Part shown: positions 24,930 through 33,053 of the stretch, piece by piece
How the letters are laid out: every line of letters begins with the position of its first letter
Numbering within the stretch: position 1 is the stretch's first letter
DNA from: Acidobacteriota bacterium
GTDB taxonomy: Bacteria > Acidobacteriota > JAAYUB01
Assembly: GCA_018001935.1 (NCBI GenBank)
Contig: JAGNHB010000006.1
Location: 1 to 64,000, forward strand
Reading direction: 5' to 3'
Length of the DNA: 64,000 bases
Notes under the pieces: model-generated
The model's database searches: none
What the model was told of the DNA's origin: nothing
The model's input: only the letters and a program-made list of their open reading frames with translations
Program-made: the position numbers and the translations under genes

Positions 24930-25564
24930 GTCGGGACCTCCGTTTTCGGGCAGATGTCGGCGAGAAGGCAGTCTGTGCAGGCCGGCCGGCGGGCCCTGCA
25001 GGTCCGGCGGCCGTGACGGATCAGCCAGTGGGAGAGGGCGATCCGGTGTTCGCGGGGCGTCACGGCCTCGAGGTCCCTCTCCACCCGCTTCGGGTCGCGG
25101 GAACTGGTGAACCCGAGCCGGCGGGAGAGGCGGAGCACGTGGGTGTCCACCACGATGCCGTCCTCGACGCCGAAGGCGTTCCCCAGGACCACGTTGGCGG
25201 TTTTCCGGGCGACGCCGGGGAGGGAGAGCAGGTCCTCCATCCGGTCGGGGACCCTTCCGCCGAACGCGTCCCGGATACGGCGGGCACTCTCGCGGATGTG
25301 CCGGGCCTTGTGCCGGTAGAACCCGGTGGAGTGGACCAGCCTTTCGAGTTCCGCGATCGGGGCCTCCGCCAGGGCGTTCGCGTCGGGATAGGCGGCGAAG
25401 AGTCCGGGGGTGGCGGCGTTCACCTGCTCGTCGGTGCACTGGGCCGAGAGGATGGTGGCCACGAGGAGCTGGAAGGGGTCCTCGTGCCGCAGTTCGCACG
25501 CGGGGTCCGGGTCGATCGCCCGGAAGCGCTCGATGAGGAGGCGCATCCGCTCACGGCCCGTCAT
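24926..25564 (-). CDS. nth: Endonuclease III (DNA glycosylase/AP lyase)
   Basis: A 212-residue base-excision-repair enzyme that removes oxidised pyrimidines and cuts at the abasic site. The HhH motif LPGVARKTANVVLG contains the lyase K121, and D140 (VVDTHV) is the catalytic aspartate. The [4Fe-4S] cluster cysteines C189-X6-C196-X2-C199-X5-C205 are all present. The ATG at 25562-25564 overlaps the TGA of rsmA (ATGA); a longer frame upstream would lie wholly within rsmA and is rejected. The length is the usual one for Nth. It is the third gene of the 27659-23772 chain. Confidence 0.95.
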   Translation of the reverse strand: MTGRERMRLLIERFRAIDPDPACELRHEDPFQLLVATILSAQCTDEQVNAATPGLFAAYPDANALAEAPIAELERLVHSTGFYRHKARHIRESARRIRDAFGGRVPDRMEDLLSLPGVARKTANVVLGNAFGVEDGIVVDTHVLRLSRRLGFTSSRDPKRVERDLEAVTPREHRIALSHWLIRHGRRTCRARRPACTDCLLADICPKTEVPT

Positions 25565-26424
25565 GCCCGCCCCCCGTCCGGCCCGTGCCGCCCGTTCCTG
25601 AAAACCATCGCCGGAAGGCTTCGGGCCGCGGTTTGCGACAACCGCAGCCACGCGTCGAACCCCACCGTCTCCGGGCGGGCGGCCCCGTCAATCCCCGCCT
25701 CGGCCAGGATCGCCTTCCAGGTGGCCGCCCCCGCGGCGCCGGAGGCGAGGGAGCCGGCCAGCATCTTCCGCCGGTGGAGGAAGCCCCGGCTGACCAGGTG
25801 AAAGAAGGCGCGCTCCGCGTCGGGGTCCAGCAGGGGCGCCGGGCGGAGGTCCAGGCGGACCGTGCGCGAATCCACCTTCGGCGGCGGGTAGAAGGAGCCC
25901 GGGTGGACCTTGAACCCCTGGGCCACCTCGGCGTGGTAGCGGCAGTCCAGGGTCAGGTAGCCGTAGTCGTCCGAGCCGGGGCCGGCGCTCATCCGGCGGA
26001 CCACCTCCTCCTGCAGCAGGGCGCAGACGGAGGACACGGTGCCGCGGAGGGGGATCAGCTTCCGGACGATCCCCGTCCCGACGTTGTAGGGGAAGTTCCC
26101 CGCCACCCGGACGGGCGTGGTGATCCCGTGCCGTGCCAGCAGGGCGCCCAGGTCGACTTTCACCGCGTCGAGGTTCTCCACCGTCAACCGGGGCTCTCCG
26201 GCGAACCGGCCCCGGAGGCCCTCCGCCAGCGCCGTGTCCAGTTCGAGGGCGAGGACGCGGCATCCCCGCTCCAGCAGGACCTCCGTCAGCGTCCCGGTGC
26301 CGGGGCCGACCTCGACGACGGGCTCTCCCGCGGCCACGCCGGCGAAGTCGGCGATCTTCCGGAGGATGTTGCGGTCGGTGAGGAAGTGTTGCCCCAGGTT
26401 CTTCCGGGGTTTCGGGTGGCTCAC
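25561..26424 (-). CDS. rsmA: 16S rRNA (A1518/A1519-N6,N6)-dimethyltransferase
   Basis: A 287-residue KsgA/RsmA enzyme that dimethylates two adjacent adenines near the 3' end of 16S rRNA late in 30S assembly. It begins with the family's KPRKNLGQHFLTD, has the SAM-binding VEVGPGTG (37-44) and the catalytic NFPY (110-113). The GTG start (26422-26424) overlaps the TGA of the upstream propeller gene (GTGA), and the stop overlaps the ATG of nth, so it sits in a coupled chain. The C-terminal DAWLRLSQTAA helix is as in other members. Confidence 0.94.
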   Translation of the reverse strand: MSHPKPRKNLGQHFLTDRNILRKIADFAGVAAGEPVVEVGPGTGTLTEVLLERGCRVLALELDTALAEGLRGRFAGEPRLTVENLDAVKVDLGALLARHGITTPVRVAGNFPYNVGTGIVRKLIPLRGTVSSVCALLQEEVVRRMSAGPGSDDYGYLTLDCRYHAEVAQGFKVHPGSFYPPPKVDSRTVRLDLRPAPLLDPDAERAFFHLVSRGFLHRRKMLAGSLASGAAGAATWKAILAEAGIDGAARPETVGFDAWLRLSQTAARSLPAMVFRNGRHGPDGGRA

Positions 26425-27659
26425 GGCAGGGCCCCGAAGCGGTAGACGATGAGGCTGCCGGCGGCGTAGTTGCCCACCCACGCCTCCAGGACGCCCCCCT
26501 CCTGCCAGGTGTCCACGGCCACGGTGCCCTTCTGGGCCGGCCACTCCCCCAGGAAGGACAGATCGGAACCCGCGAAGGCCTGGAGAACGCACGTGGTGTA
26601 GCAGACCGCGAAAACCACCCGGCCGTCGTTGCTCACGGCCACGGTTCTGGGGGATGCGGCCGTGCGGACCGAGGCGAGGACCTGCTCGGTGGCGAGGTCC
26701 AGCTTGAGAAGCCGGGCACCGAGGTTGAGGGAGACGTACATGACTTTCCCCCAGACGGTCAGGTGCCGGGGGTTGACCCCGGTCCGGATCGTCCGGAGGA
26801 GTTTGCCGGAAGGAAGATCGAGCACCTTGATGCGGTCGCTGCCCATCTCGGCCACGTAGAGAAGGCGGTTGTCGGGGGAGACTTCCATGCCCCGGGGAGT
26901 GGCGAAACCCGTGAGGGTGCGGGTCACCGCCCACCCGGAGGGGTCGGCGGACGCGATGTCGACGACGGTGAGGGAGTGGGAGTGCCAGTTCGAGACGAAG
27001 AGCCAACGGCCGTCCCGGCTCGCGACGAGGACCTTGGGTGTTTTCCCCGTCGGGATGAAGAGGAGGCGGGCCTTGCGCTTGTTGCCCGTGACGGCGTCGG
27101 TCAGGGTAACCTCCTTGAAGGGGCGCCCGGGGACGGCCGTCTCGGTGTTGACGAGGTCCCACGCCACCACGCCGGCGCCGTTGTGGAGCGAGAGCCACAG
27201 GATGCGCCCGCGGTGGGAGAAGCAGCACTCCACCGGCTTTTCCTCGAAGGAGTCGATGGCGACCTTTTTCTGGTAGTCGTAGCCCCGGCCCGGGTGTGGC
27301 GTGAAGTCGATGCGGCGCAGCAGTCGCCGGGTCCGCCGGTCGAACTCGAAGACGTTCATCTCCTCGAGGTTGACGGAGTAGACCCGGCTGCCGTCGGGGC
27401 TGATGCGCACGGCTTTCACGCCGTAGCCGGTCCGGAGGTTCTCCTTCTCGATCAGTTCCAGCCGGGGGGATGTCGGGGTCGCCACGGCCGCCGGGAGAAC
27501 GGTGCCGACCAGCAGCGCGAGCACGGCCGGCCACGGCCGGCGGAGGCACGCCGGAACACCGGCGGCAGGGGGCCGGGAAGCACCGCCCGCCGCGCCGGAC
27601 GTGGAAACGGGACCTCGCCGTTCAATGGGTTTGCGGGAGCCGGGAAAAACACTTGTCAT
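26421..27659 (-). CDS. Exported YncE-like beta-propeller protein
   Basis: A 412-residue protein with a long Arg/Pro-rich start, a hydrophobic export segment at about 42-60 (PAVLALLVGTVLPAAVA) and a YncE/cytochrome-D1-like propeller built of about seven units such as VSPDNRLLYVAEMGSDRIKVLDLPSG and VSNDGRVVFAVCYTTCVL. No enzyme motif is visible; such proteins bind ligands or other proteins in the periplasm. The start could be later than ATG 27659. An extended -10 promoter lies 45 nt upstream. Its pairing by 4-nt overlap with the housekeeping gene rsmA is odd and suggests only a shared transcript. Confidence 0.7.
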   Translation of the reverse strand: MTSVFPGSRKPIERRGPVSTSGAAGGASRPPAAGVPACLRRPWPAVLALLVGTVLPAAVATPTSPRLELIEKENLRTGYGVKAVRISPDGSRVYSVNLEEMNVFEFDRRTRRLLRRIDFTPHPGRGYDYQKKVAIDSFEEKPVECCFSHRGRILWLSLHNGAGVVAWDLVNTETAVPGRPFKEVTLTDAVTGNKRKARLLFIPTGKTPKVLVASRDGRWLFVSNWHSHSLTVVDIASADPSGWAVTRTLTGFATPRGMEVSPDNRLLYVAEMGSDRIKVLDLPSGKLLRTIRTGVNPRHLTVWGKVMYVSLNLGARLLKLDLATEQVLASVRTAASPRTVAVSNDGRVVFAVCYTTCVLQAFAGSDLSFLGEWPAQKGTVAVDTWQEGGVLEAWVGNYAAGSLIVYRFGALP

Positions 27660-27703
27660 GGGTTGAAAGGCCTCTTAGGGGAAGGTTCCGGCACCGAAAG
27701 CGG

Positions 27704-27712
27704 ATTATACCA
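27704..27712 (-). promoter_or_regulatory. Extended -10 promoter of the YncE-like/rsmA/nth/AI-2E chain
   Basis: The minus strand reads TGGTATAAT (perfect TATAAT at 27704-27709 with TGG before it). The -35 is weak. Predicted start near 27697, leader 38 nt. Confidence 0.6.
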
Positions 27713-27747
27713 CAGGGAAGTGGAGGGGAAAGAAGCTTCGGAAGGGT

Positions 27748-27981
27748 TCACCCGCCCCCGAGCAGGATGGAGAGTTCCACCGCGTCGCCCACGGCAAGGA
27801 CGTGCTCCCGATGGCGAAGTCGGCCGTTGACGGTGGTCAGGATGTGGGGGATGTGGCGAGGCTGGAACCCGATGGTCTCGAGCAGGTCGAGGACGGTTTT
27901 CCCCTCGGGGACCTCCACCTCGAAGTCCTTCTTCCCGTTCGGGGTCTGCAACATGCCGACGACGTTCACCCGGATGACCAT
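27748..27981 (-). CDS. MoaD/ThiS-like ubiquitin-fold protein
   Basis: A 77-residue beta-grasp protein of the MoaD/ThiS type. The sequence fits the fold (VEVPEGKTVLDLLETIGF, then VNGRLRHREHVLAVGDAVELS) and ends in Leu-Gly-Gly-Gly. Related sulfur carriers must end in exposed Gly-Gly, so the end is compatible with activation by an E1-like enzyme, though the usual ending is Gly-Gly after a hydrophobic pair. No E1-like, molybdopterin or thiazole gene is nearby, so the recipient pathway is unknown. The ribosome site GGAGG lies seven nt before the ATG. It is separated from the next gene by 88 nt that include that gene's promoter. Confidence 0.8.
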   Translation of the reverse strand: MVIRVNVVGMLQTPNGKKDFEVEVPEGKTVLDLLETIGFQPRHIPHILTTVNGRLRHREHVLAVGDAVELSILLGGG

Positions 27982-28004
27982 TTTTGTGCCTCCACAAGAC
28001 TATT

Positions 28005-28098
28005 TTAACCACGAAGCCCGCGAACTCCACGGAAATTTTACGGGAATGGGGAAGGAAAGGACAAAAGGACCAAAGGGACCAGAAGGACCAAAGGGACG
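28005..28098 (+). repeat. CCACGAA/CCACGG units followed by GGAC(C)AAA tandem
   Basis: AACCACGAAGCCCGCGAACTC and CCACGGAAATTTTACGGG (28007-28044) match the order of units at 22541-22570. GGACAAAAGGACCAAAGGG repeats fill 28056-28098. Two repeat families are thus joined in one gap, which otherwise shows only the promoter at 28179. Confidence 0.85.
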
Positions 28099-28178
28099 GG
28101 GGCGGGGAAGGGGGCATCGACCGGGGAGGGGGCCGGAGGTGATCGCCCGAGTCCGTTCTGATCGGATCGGATTCGCGC

Positions 28179-28207
28179 TTGATCCGGGCGCGTGCGTCCC
28201 TTACAAT
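28179..28207 (+). promoter_or_regulatory. Sigma70-type promoter placing +1 on the ATG
   Basis: TTGATC (28179-28184) and TACAAT (28202-28207) are 17 nt apart. The usual distance to +1 puts the transcription start at about 28214, the A of the predicted ATG, so the message may be leaderless. Confidence 0.6.
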
Positions 28208-28213
28208 CACGTC

Positions 28214-29155
28214 ATGAAGACTGCGGCTGATCACCATCGGGCAGCGGATTGCGCAGGCGGGGAGCCGGACCGGTCCGGGAACGGGTGGCTTCACGGGTGG
28301 GTTCGGCCGGGGCCGCGGCCTCCCGGCGGGATCGAGCCCGGGCCGGGGGAGACCCTCGACCGGATCTGCGGGCACTGGCGGATCTTCCAGTACCGCGGCG
28401 GCCACCGCTACTCCCTGGACGACCTCCTGACGGCGTGGTACGGCACCTCCGCCTGCCCGCGGGCGGAGCGGATCGCCGACCTCGGGTCCGGCATCGGCAG
28501 CGTGGCCCTGGCGGCGGCCTGGCGGTGCCCCGGGGCGCGGGTCTGCACCGTGGAGGCACAGGCCGAATCCGTCCGGCTCGCGCGGAAGTCGGCGGCGTAC
28601 AACGGCCTCGACGGGCGGTTCCGGCTGGAGGAGGGCGACCTGCGGGACCCGGGCCTCTTCGCGGACGAGGGCCCCTTCGACCTGGTCCTCGGTTCCCCGC
28701 CGTACTGGGCGCCCGGCACCCACACCGAGGCGGCGCACCCCCAGACGCACCCGGCCCGCTTCGAACTCCGGGGGGGCGTGGAGGACTACGCGGGCGCGGC
28801 GGGCCGGCTCCTGGCGCCCGGCGGGGTTTTCGCCTGCGTTTTCGCCCGGGAGGGCATCCCCCGAGTGGAGGCCGCTTTCCGGGGGGCGGGCCTCCTGCCG
28901 CTGCGGCGCCGGGAAGTCCGTTTCCGGGAGGGCGAACCGATGGGGATCTGCGTGTTCGCCGCCGGGCGGCAGGCGGACTATCCATCGGAGCTTTCGCGGG
29001 GCGGCCGGTTCCCCGTCGTCGAACCGCGGCTCACGGTCCGGGACCGCCGGGGCGCCTTCACCCCGGGGATGGCCCTGGTCCGGCTGTCGCTGGGCTTTCC
29101 CCCGGGGCCGGTCGGAAGCGGGGAACCCGGGGGAAAACCCTGCGACGGCGGATGA
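28214..29155 (+). CDS. TrmN6/YfiC-like SAM-dependent methyltransferase
   Basis: A 313-residue methyltransferase resembling the tRNA1(Val) A37-N6 methyltransferase group and other small N6-adenine enzymes. RYSLDDLLTAWYG is the family N-terminal motif, ADLGSGIGSVALAAA is motif I, and LVLGSPPYWAPG is the catalytic NPPY-type motif with Ser in place of Asn. The substitution leaves the substrate open: tRNA, rRNA or protein. There is a 40-residue N-terminal extension of low complexity, and no Shine-Dalgarno site before ATG 28214; see the promoter at 28179. The last 20 residues are Gly/Pro-rich. Confidence 0.75.
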   Translation: MKTAADHHRAADCAGGEPDRSGNGWLHGWVRPGPRPPGGIEPGPGETLDRICGHWRIFQYRGGHRYSLDDLLTAWYGTSACPRAERIADLGSGIGSVALAAAWRCPGARVCTVEAQAESVRLARKSAAYNGLDGRFRLEEGDLRDPGLFADEGPFDLVLGSPPYWAPGTHTEAAHPQTHPARFELRGGVEDYAGAAGRLLAPGGVFACVFAREGIPRVEAAFRGAGLLPLRRREVRFREGEPMGICVFAAGRQADYPSELSRGGRFPVVEPRLTVRDRRGAFTPGMALVRLSLGFPPGPVGSGEPGGKPCDGG

Positions 29156-29337
29156 AGGCCGTCGGCGATCCCCCGACACAGTGGAAGGAGTAAACCGGGA
29201 TGACGAAGCCGGATGACCCCGAGACTGTTGAAAACGGTGCAGGCCGGCCCCCGGGCGCCGCGGGCGGCAAACCGGTATGCGGACGGGCCGCCAAGCGGGA
29301 AAAGCCGAAGCGTTGAAGGAGAGCGAGGGAGCACGCT

Positions 29338-32286
29338 ATGTCGATGACAGGTCCCCAGGGGCACGGGAGAACGGACGGTGAAGGCCCGGCCGGGGCGCCG
29401 GAGACCGGAAGAAGGCCGGACGCCGAAATCCCCTACGTCAGCACGCCGCGGCATTCCCCGGCGGACGGGGAGGGGACGGAGGACCGCTGGCCCGTCCCGG
29501 GGTGGGACCGGTACCGCTGCGAGAAGCTGATCGGCGAGGGCGGGGCGGGGACGGTCTTCCGGGCCTGGGACCCCCGGCTGAACCGCCGCGTGGCGCTCAA
29601 GTTCCTCAAGTCCGACGACGCGGAGCTGGTCGCGCGGTTCCTCCGGGAAGCCCGGGCCCAGGCCCACATCGAGCACCCGAACGTGTGCAAGGTCTACGAG
29701 GTGGGCGACGTGGAGGGGCGCGCCTACATCGCCATGCAGTACATCGACGGCGCGTCGCTGAAGGAACGCTACCCCGCCATGACGCTGGAACAGCGCGCGC
29801 TGGTGATCCGCCAGGTGGCGGAAGCCGTGCAGGAAGCCCACCGCCGGGGGATCGTCCACCGGGACCTCAAGCCTTCCAACATCATGCTGGAGCAGTCGGA
29901 GGACGGTTCCTGGCGTCCCTTCGTGGTGGACTTCGGGCTGGTTCACGAGGAGGGGGGGGAGAGCCTGACGGTCTCGGGGATGACCCTTGGGACCCCGGCC
30001 TACATGTCGCCCGAGCAGGCGAGAGGGGAGACCCTTCTCGTCGACCGGCGGTCCGACGTTTACAGCCTCGGGGCCACCCTGTACGAAATCATCGCCCGGC
30101 AACCGCCCTTCAGTGGCGTGAGCCCCGTGGAGACCATGCTGCGCCTTCTGCAGGACGATCCGCCGCCCCTCTCCCGGCTGGTTCCGAAAGTGTCGCCCGA
30201 CCTGGAGAACATCGTGATGAAGTGCCTCGAGAAAAACCCCCAGCGGCGGTACGATTCCGCCCGGGCCCTGGCCGATGACCTGGGGCGCTTTCTCGACGGC
30301 GAGCCCGTGCTGGCTCGCCGGGCGGGTTTCCTCTACCGGGCCGGGCGGCGTCTCCGGAAAAACCGGGCCTTTTCCGTGCTGACAGTGGTTTCCCTGGTGG
30401 CGGTGGCGGTGCTGGCGGGCCTTTGGTGGCATGCACGGAGCAACGCCGCCCTCCAGGCCGAGCTGGCCCAGCGCTTCGGCCAACGGGTGGAGCAGGCGGA
30501 GGGCATCCTCTGGCGGGCCCAGTCCCTCCCCCCGCACGACATTCGCCCGACGCGGAAGCTGGTCCGGCAGTTGTTGGTCTCCATCGAGGCGGACATGAAA
30601 CGGTACGGGGGACTGGCCGAAGGGTCGGGCCATGCCGCCCTGGGGAGGGGGTACCTGGCCCTCCACGATTACCTCCGGGCCCGGGAGCACCTGGAGAGCG
30701 CCTGGGCCGCCGGTTACCGGACCCCGGAGACCGCCTACGCCCTGGGCCTGACCTTCGCCCGGCTCTTCCACGACGAACTGGGGCGGCTCTCGGCGATAGC
30801 GGACAAGAAACGGAAGGAGGCCTTCCAGGCCTCGGCGGAGCGTCGGTTGCGGGACCCCGCCGCGGCGTTCATCCGCCTCAGCCTCGGGATGCCGACGGCC
30901 TCGCCGGCGTACCTGGAGGCCCTGCTGGCTTTCTTCGCCAAGGACTACGACGGGGCCCTGCGCAAGGCCCGGGAGGCGGTTCGGAAAACACCCTGGCTGT
31001 ACGAGGCGAATGCCCTGCAAGGCGCCGTCTTCCAGGCCCGGGCCCGGCAGGACGAGACGGACGGGAAACTCGACGCCGCGGAGCGGGGCTACCGCGACGC
31101 GGAGAAGGCTTACCTCGAAGCGGCGTCCATCGCCCGGAGCGACGGGCTGGTCCTCTGCGACCTCGCGGAGGTCTACCACGACCTTCTCTTCCTGGATGTC
31201 TGGAAGCGGGACCGGCTCCGCCCCGAAATCTACCATGCCACCCTCTCCGCCTGCCGCCGGTCCCTCGACGTGGACCCTGATTCGGCGGTCGCCCATCTCC
31301 TGCTCATGGAATCCTTCGCCGACCACGCGGAGTGGGCCTTCCGGAAGGGGGAGGACCCGAGCCGCGAGTTGGCGGAATCGATCCGCATCGGCGAGTCCCT
31401 GCTCCGGGTCGACCCCCGCAACGTGAGGGCCCTCGAGTTGATGGGGATTTCCTTGTGGCAGACGGGCCAGGGATGCATGGAAAGCGACCCGGTTCGGGCG
31501 GAAGCCTGCTTCCTCCGAGGGATCCGGTCGGTGGAACAGGCCCTGGCCCTGGCGCCCGAGGACGCCCGGGCCTGGGACTACCTCGGGCTGGTCTGCATGG
31601 AAATGGCCAACCTCAGGGTTGTCCGGAAGCAGGACCCCTCGGAGTACGTCCGCAAGGGGGCCGGCGCGTTCCGGAAGTCCCTGGCCCTCAACCCCGACCT
31701 GGTGTCATCCCTGGTGAACCGGGCGCTGATCCTCGAGGTCTGGCTCGAATACCTCGTACTCCGGGGGCTCGGCGACCCCGTATCGGTCGGCCGGGAAGCG
31801 CTGGAGTGCCTGGCGCGGGCGGCGGTCAAGCACGCCGACCTGTACTGGATCCCCCGGACGGCGGGCATGATCCATTTTCAGCTGGCGCAATGGCAGGCGC
31901 GGCAGGGGAAGGACCCGTCCGGCGAACTGGAGGCCGCCCGGACGAACCTGGATCGTTCACTCACCCTGAACCCGGGAGACAAGGACGCCGTCATCTACCT
32001 CGTGGACCTCGACCTGTGGGTCGCCGAACGGGACCGCCAGGCCGGCCGGTCCTCCACGGCCGCCCTTCGGAGGGCGAAGGTTGACCTGGAGCGGGTCGAC
32101 CCCGCCCTTCGCGACCACCCGGACATCGCCTCGCGCCGAAAGAGGATCGCGGAGGCCATGACAGAAAAGCCAGCCCGGACAACCGCAATCGAAGCACCTT
32201 CCCTCCCGACCCAGTCCTCCAGAGGGCTTTCTCTTCCTCCTGAATTCTGGATTCTCCGTTCGTATGGTTCGTGTGGTTCGTGGTGA
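29338..32286 (+). CDS. Membrane Ser/Thr protein kinase with TPR C-terminus
   Basis: A 982-residue Hanks-type kinase. A disordered N-terminus (1-55) precedes the kinase domain (about 58-325) with the glycine loop GEGGAGTV, K88 (VALK), HRDLKPSN with D176, DFG with D198 and SPEQARG. One membrane helix at about 343-363 separates it from about 600 residues of TPR-like helical repeats (SLGMPTASPAYLEALLAFFAKDYDGALRK in outline). The C-terminal half should face the periplasm. The last 25 or so codons (from about 32210) are formed by a CGTTCGTATGGTTCGTGTGG-type intergenic repeat, so the true tail may have been lengthened by repeat spread. The ribosome site is GAGGGA before ATG 29338. The targets are unknown. 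Confidence 0.88.
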   Translation: MSMTGPQGHGRTDGEGPAGAPETGRRPDAEIPYVSTPRHSPADGEGTEDRWPVPGWDRYRCEKLIGEGGAGTVFRAWDPRLNRRVALKFLKSDDAELVARFLREARAQAHIEHPNVCKVYEVGDVEGRAYIAMQYIDGASLKERYPAMTLEQRALVIRQVAEAVQEAHRRGIVHRDLKPSNIMLEQSEDGSWRPFVVDFGLVHEEGGESLTVSGMTLGTPAYMSPEQARGETLLVDRRSDVYSLGATLYEIIARQPPFSGVSPVETMLRLLQDDPPPLSRLVPKVSPDLENIVMKCLEKNPQRRYDSARALADDLGRFLDGEPVLARRAGFLYRAGRRLRKNRAFSVLTVVSLVAVAVLAGLWWHARSNAALQAELAQRFGQRVEQAEGILWRAQSLPPHDIRPTRKLVRQLLVSIEADMKRYGGLAEGSGHAALGRGYLALHDYLRAREHLESAWAAGYRTPETAYALGLTFARLFHDELGRLSAIADKKRKEAFQASAERRLRDPAAAFIRLSLGMPTASPAYLEALLAFFAKDYDGALRKAREAVRKTPWLYEANALQGAVFQARARQDETDGKLDAAERGYRDAEKAYLEAASIARSDGLVLCDLAEVYHDLLFLDVWKRDRLRPEIYHATLSACRRSLDVDPDSAVAHLLLMESFADHAEWAFRKGEDPSRELAESIRIGESLLRVDPRNVRALELMGISLWQTGQGCMESDPVRAEACFLRGIRSVEQALALAPEDARAWDYLGLVCMEMANLRVVRKQDPSEYVRKGAGAFRKSLALNPDLVSSLVNRALILEVWLEYLVLRGLGDPVSVGREALECLARAAVKHADLYWIPRTAGMIHFQLAQWQARQGKDPSGELEAARTNLDRSLTLNPGDKDAVIYLVDLDLWVAERDRQAGRSSTAALRRAKVDLERVDPALRDHPDIASRRKRIAEAMTEKPARTTAIEAPSLPTQSSRGLSLPPEFWILRSYGSCGSW

Positions 32287-32410
32287 AAACAGGCTTTTAG
32301 CGGTTTAAGCAGAAGGGATTGAGCATCCGGCTCGGCGAATCGGGGCTGACTTGAACCTCCTGCCCGGCCCCGGAAGCCTGTCCGCGTATTCCGTGTATTT
32401 CGTGGTTCCT
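32240..32410 (-). repeat. Reverse-oriented CCACGAA repeats at the kinase 3' end
   Basis: GTTCGTGTGGTTCGTGGTG (about 32265-32283) is the reverse complement of the CACGAACCACACGAAC unit at 22562-22580 and forms the last codons of the kinase. A looser GTATTCCGTGTATTTCGTGG unit follows at about 32386-32405. No gene lies in 32287-32434. Confidence 0.75.
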
Positions 32411-32434
32411 TTTCCAGTTTGTCCGGGTCGGAAA

Positions 32435-32929
32435 TTACATCTGGTACTTGCCCATGGACTCGGGAGACATCTCCTCCAGCCACTTCTGGAGTTCGTCGTC
32501 GGAGAGGTTCTCCTTGTCCGCGGTGGAGAAGGTCCGCGATTTGCGGATCACCTCCTCCGAGACGAAAATCCGGGCCGACATCCGCACGGCCAGGGCCATG
32601 CCGTCGCTGGGGCGGGAGTCGATGACCAGGGGCCGGCCCTGGTAGGTGAGGTGGATCTCGGCGAAGTAGGTGCTGTCCACGAGGTCCGTGACCACCACTT
32701 TCTCCATCGTGATGGACAGTTGTTGCAGGAGGTTCTTCATGAGGTCGTGGGTCAGCGGCCGCGGGACCTGGATCTTCTCCAGTTCGACGGCGATGGCGTT
32801 GGCCTCGAAGATGCCGATCCAGATGGGGATGATGGTGGTTTCCGCAACGTCCTGGAGGATCACGATGGGCGTGTTGCTGGACGGGTCCAGGATCAGGCCC
32901 TTGAGGATGAATTCTCTTGCGTTATCCAT
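32435..32929 (-). CDS. BFN/DUF151 bifunctional-nuclease-family protein
   Basis: A 164-residue protein of the DUF151 (BFN) family. Conserved features are LDPSSNTPIVIL, IPIWIGIFEANAIAVEL, PRPLTHDLMKNLL and SRPSDGMALAVRM, the last the best family marker. Plant and archaeal/bacterial relatives have nuclease activity or a stress role, but in bacteria the function is largely inferred. The ATG is preceded by GAGG and an extended -10 promoter (32954-32962). It is divergent from the kinase at 33054 and convergent with the kinase ending at 32286. Confidence 0.88.
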   Translation of the reverse strand: MDNAREFILKGLILDPSSNTPIVILQDVAETTIIPIWIGIFEANAIAVELEKIQVPRPLTHDLMKNLLQQLSITMEKVVVTDLVDSTYFAEIHLTYQGRPLVIDSRPSDGMALAVRMSARIFVSEEVIRKSRTFSTADKENLSDDELQKWLEEMSPESMGKYQM

Positions 32930-32953
32930 GTCGACCTCGCTTTGCCCGGCTTG

Positions 32954-32962
32954 ATCTTAGCA
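32954..32962 (-). promoter_or_regulatory. Extended -10 promoter of the BFN gene
   Basis: The minus strand reads TGCTAAGAT (-10 TAAGAT at 32954-32959). The start is near 32947 and the leader is about 18 nt. The -35 region has no good match. Confidence 0.45.
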
Positions 32963-33001
32963 CAAAATATGGTGCAGGCGTGTTTTTTAATTTCTTTCGG
33001 G

Positions 33002-33030
33002 TTGTCATCGGGAGGCCGTTTGCCTATAAT
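33002..33030 (+). promoter_or_regulatory. Sigma70-type promoter of the second kinase
   Basis: TTGTCA (33002-33007) and a perfect TATAAT (33025-33030) are 17 nt apart. The start is near 33037, 17 nt before the ATG. Confidence 0.8.
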
Positions 33031-33053
33031 GGGCGAGAGGTTGACCTTCTGCG

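Noticed and set aside
25565-27549. Longer rsmA and nth frames reaching into upstream genes
   Set aside because: The KPRKNLGQHF and MTGRER starts with 4-nt overlaps fit the families; the extra residues are out-of-frame readings of neighbours.
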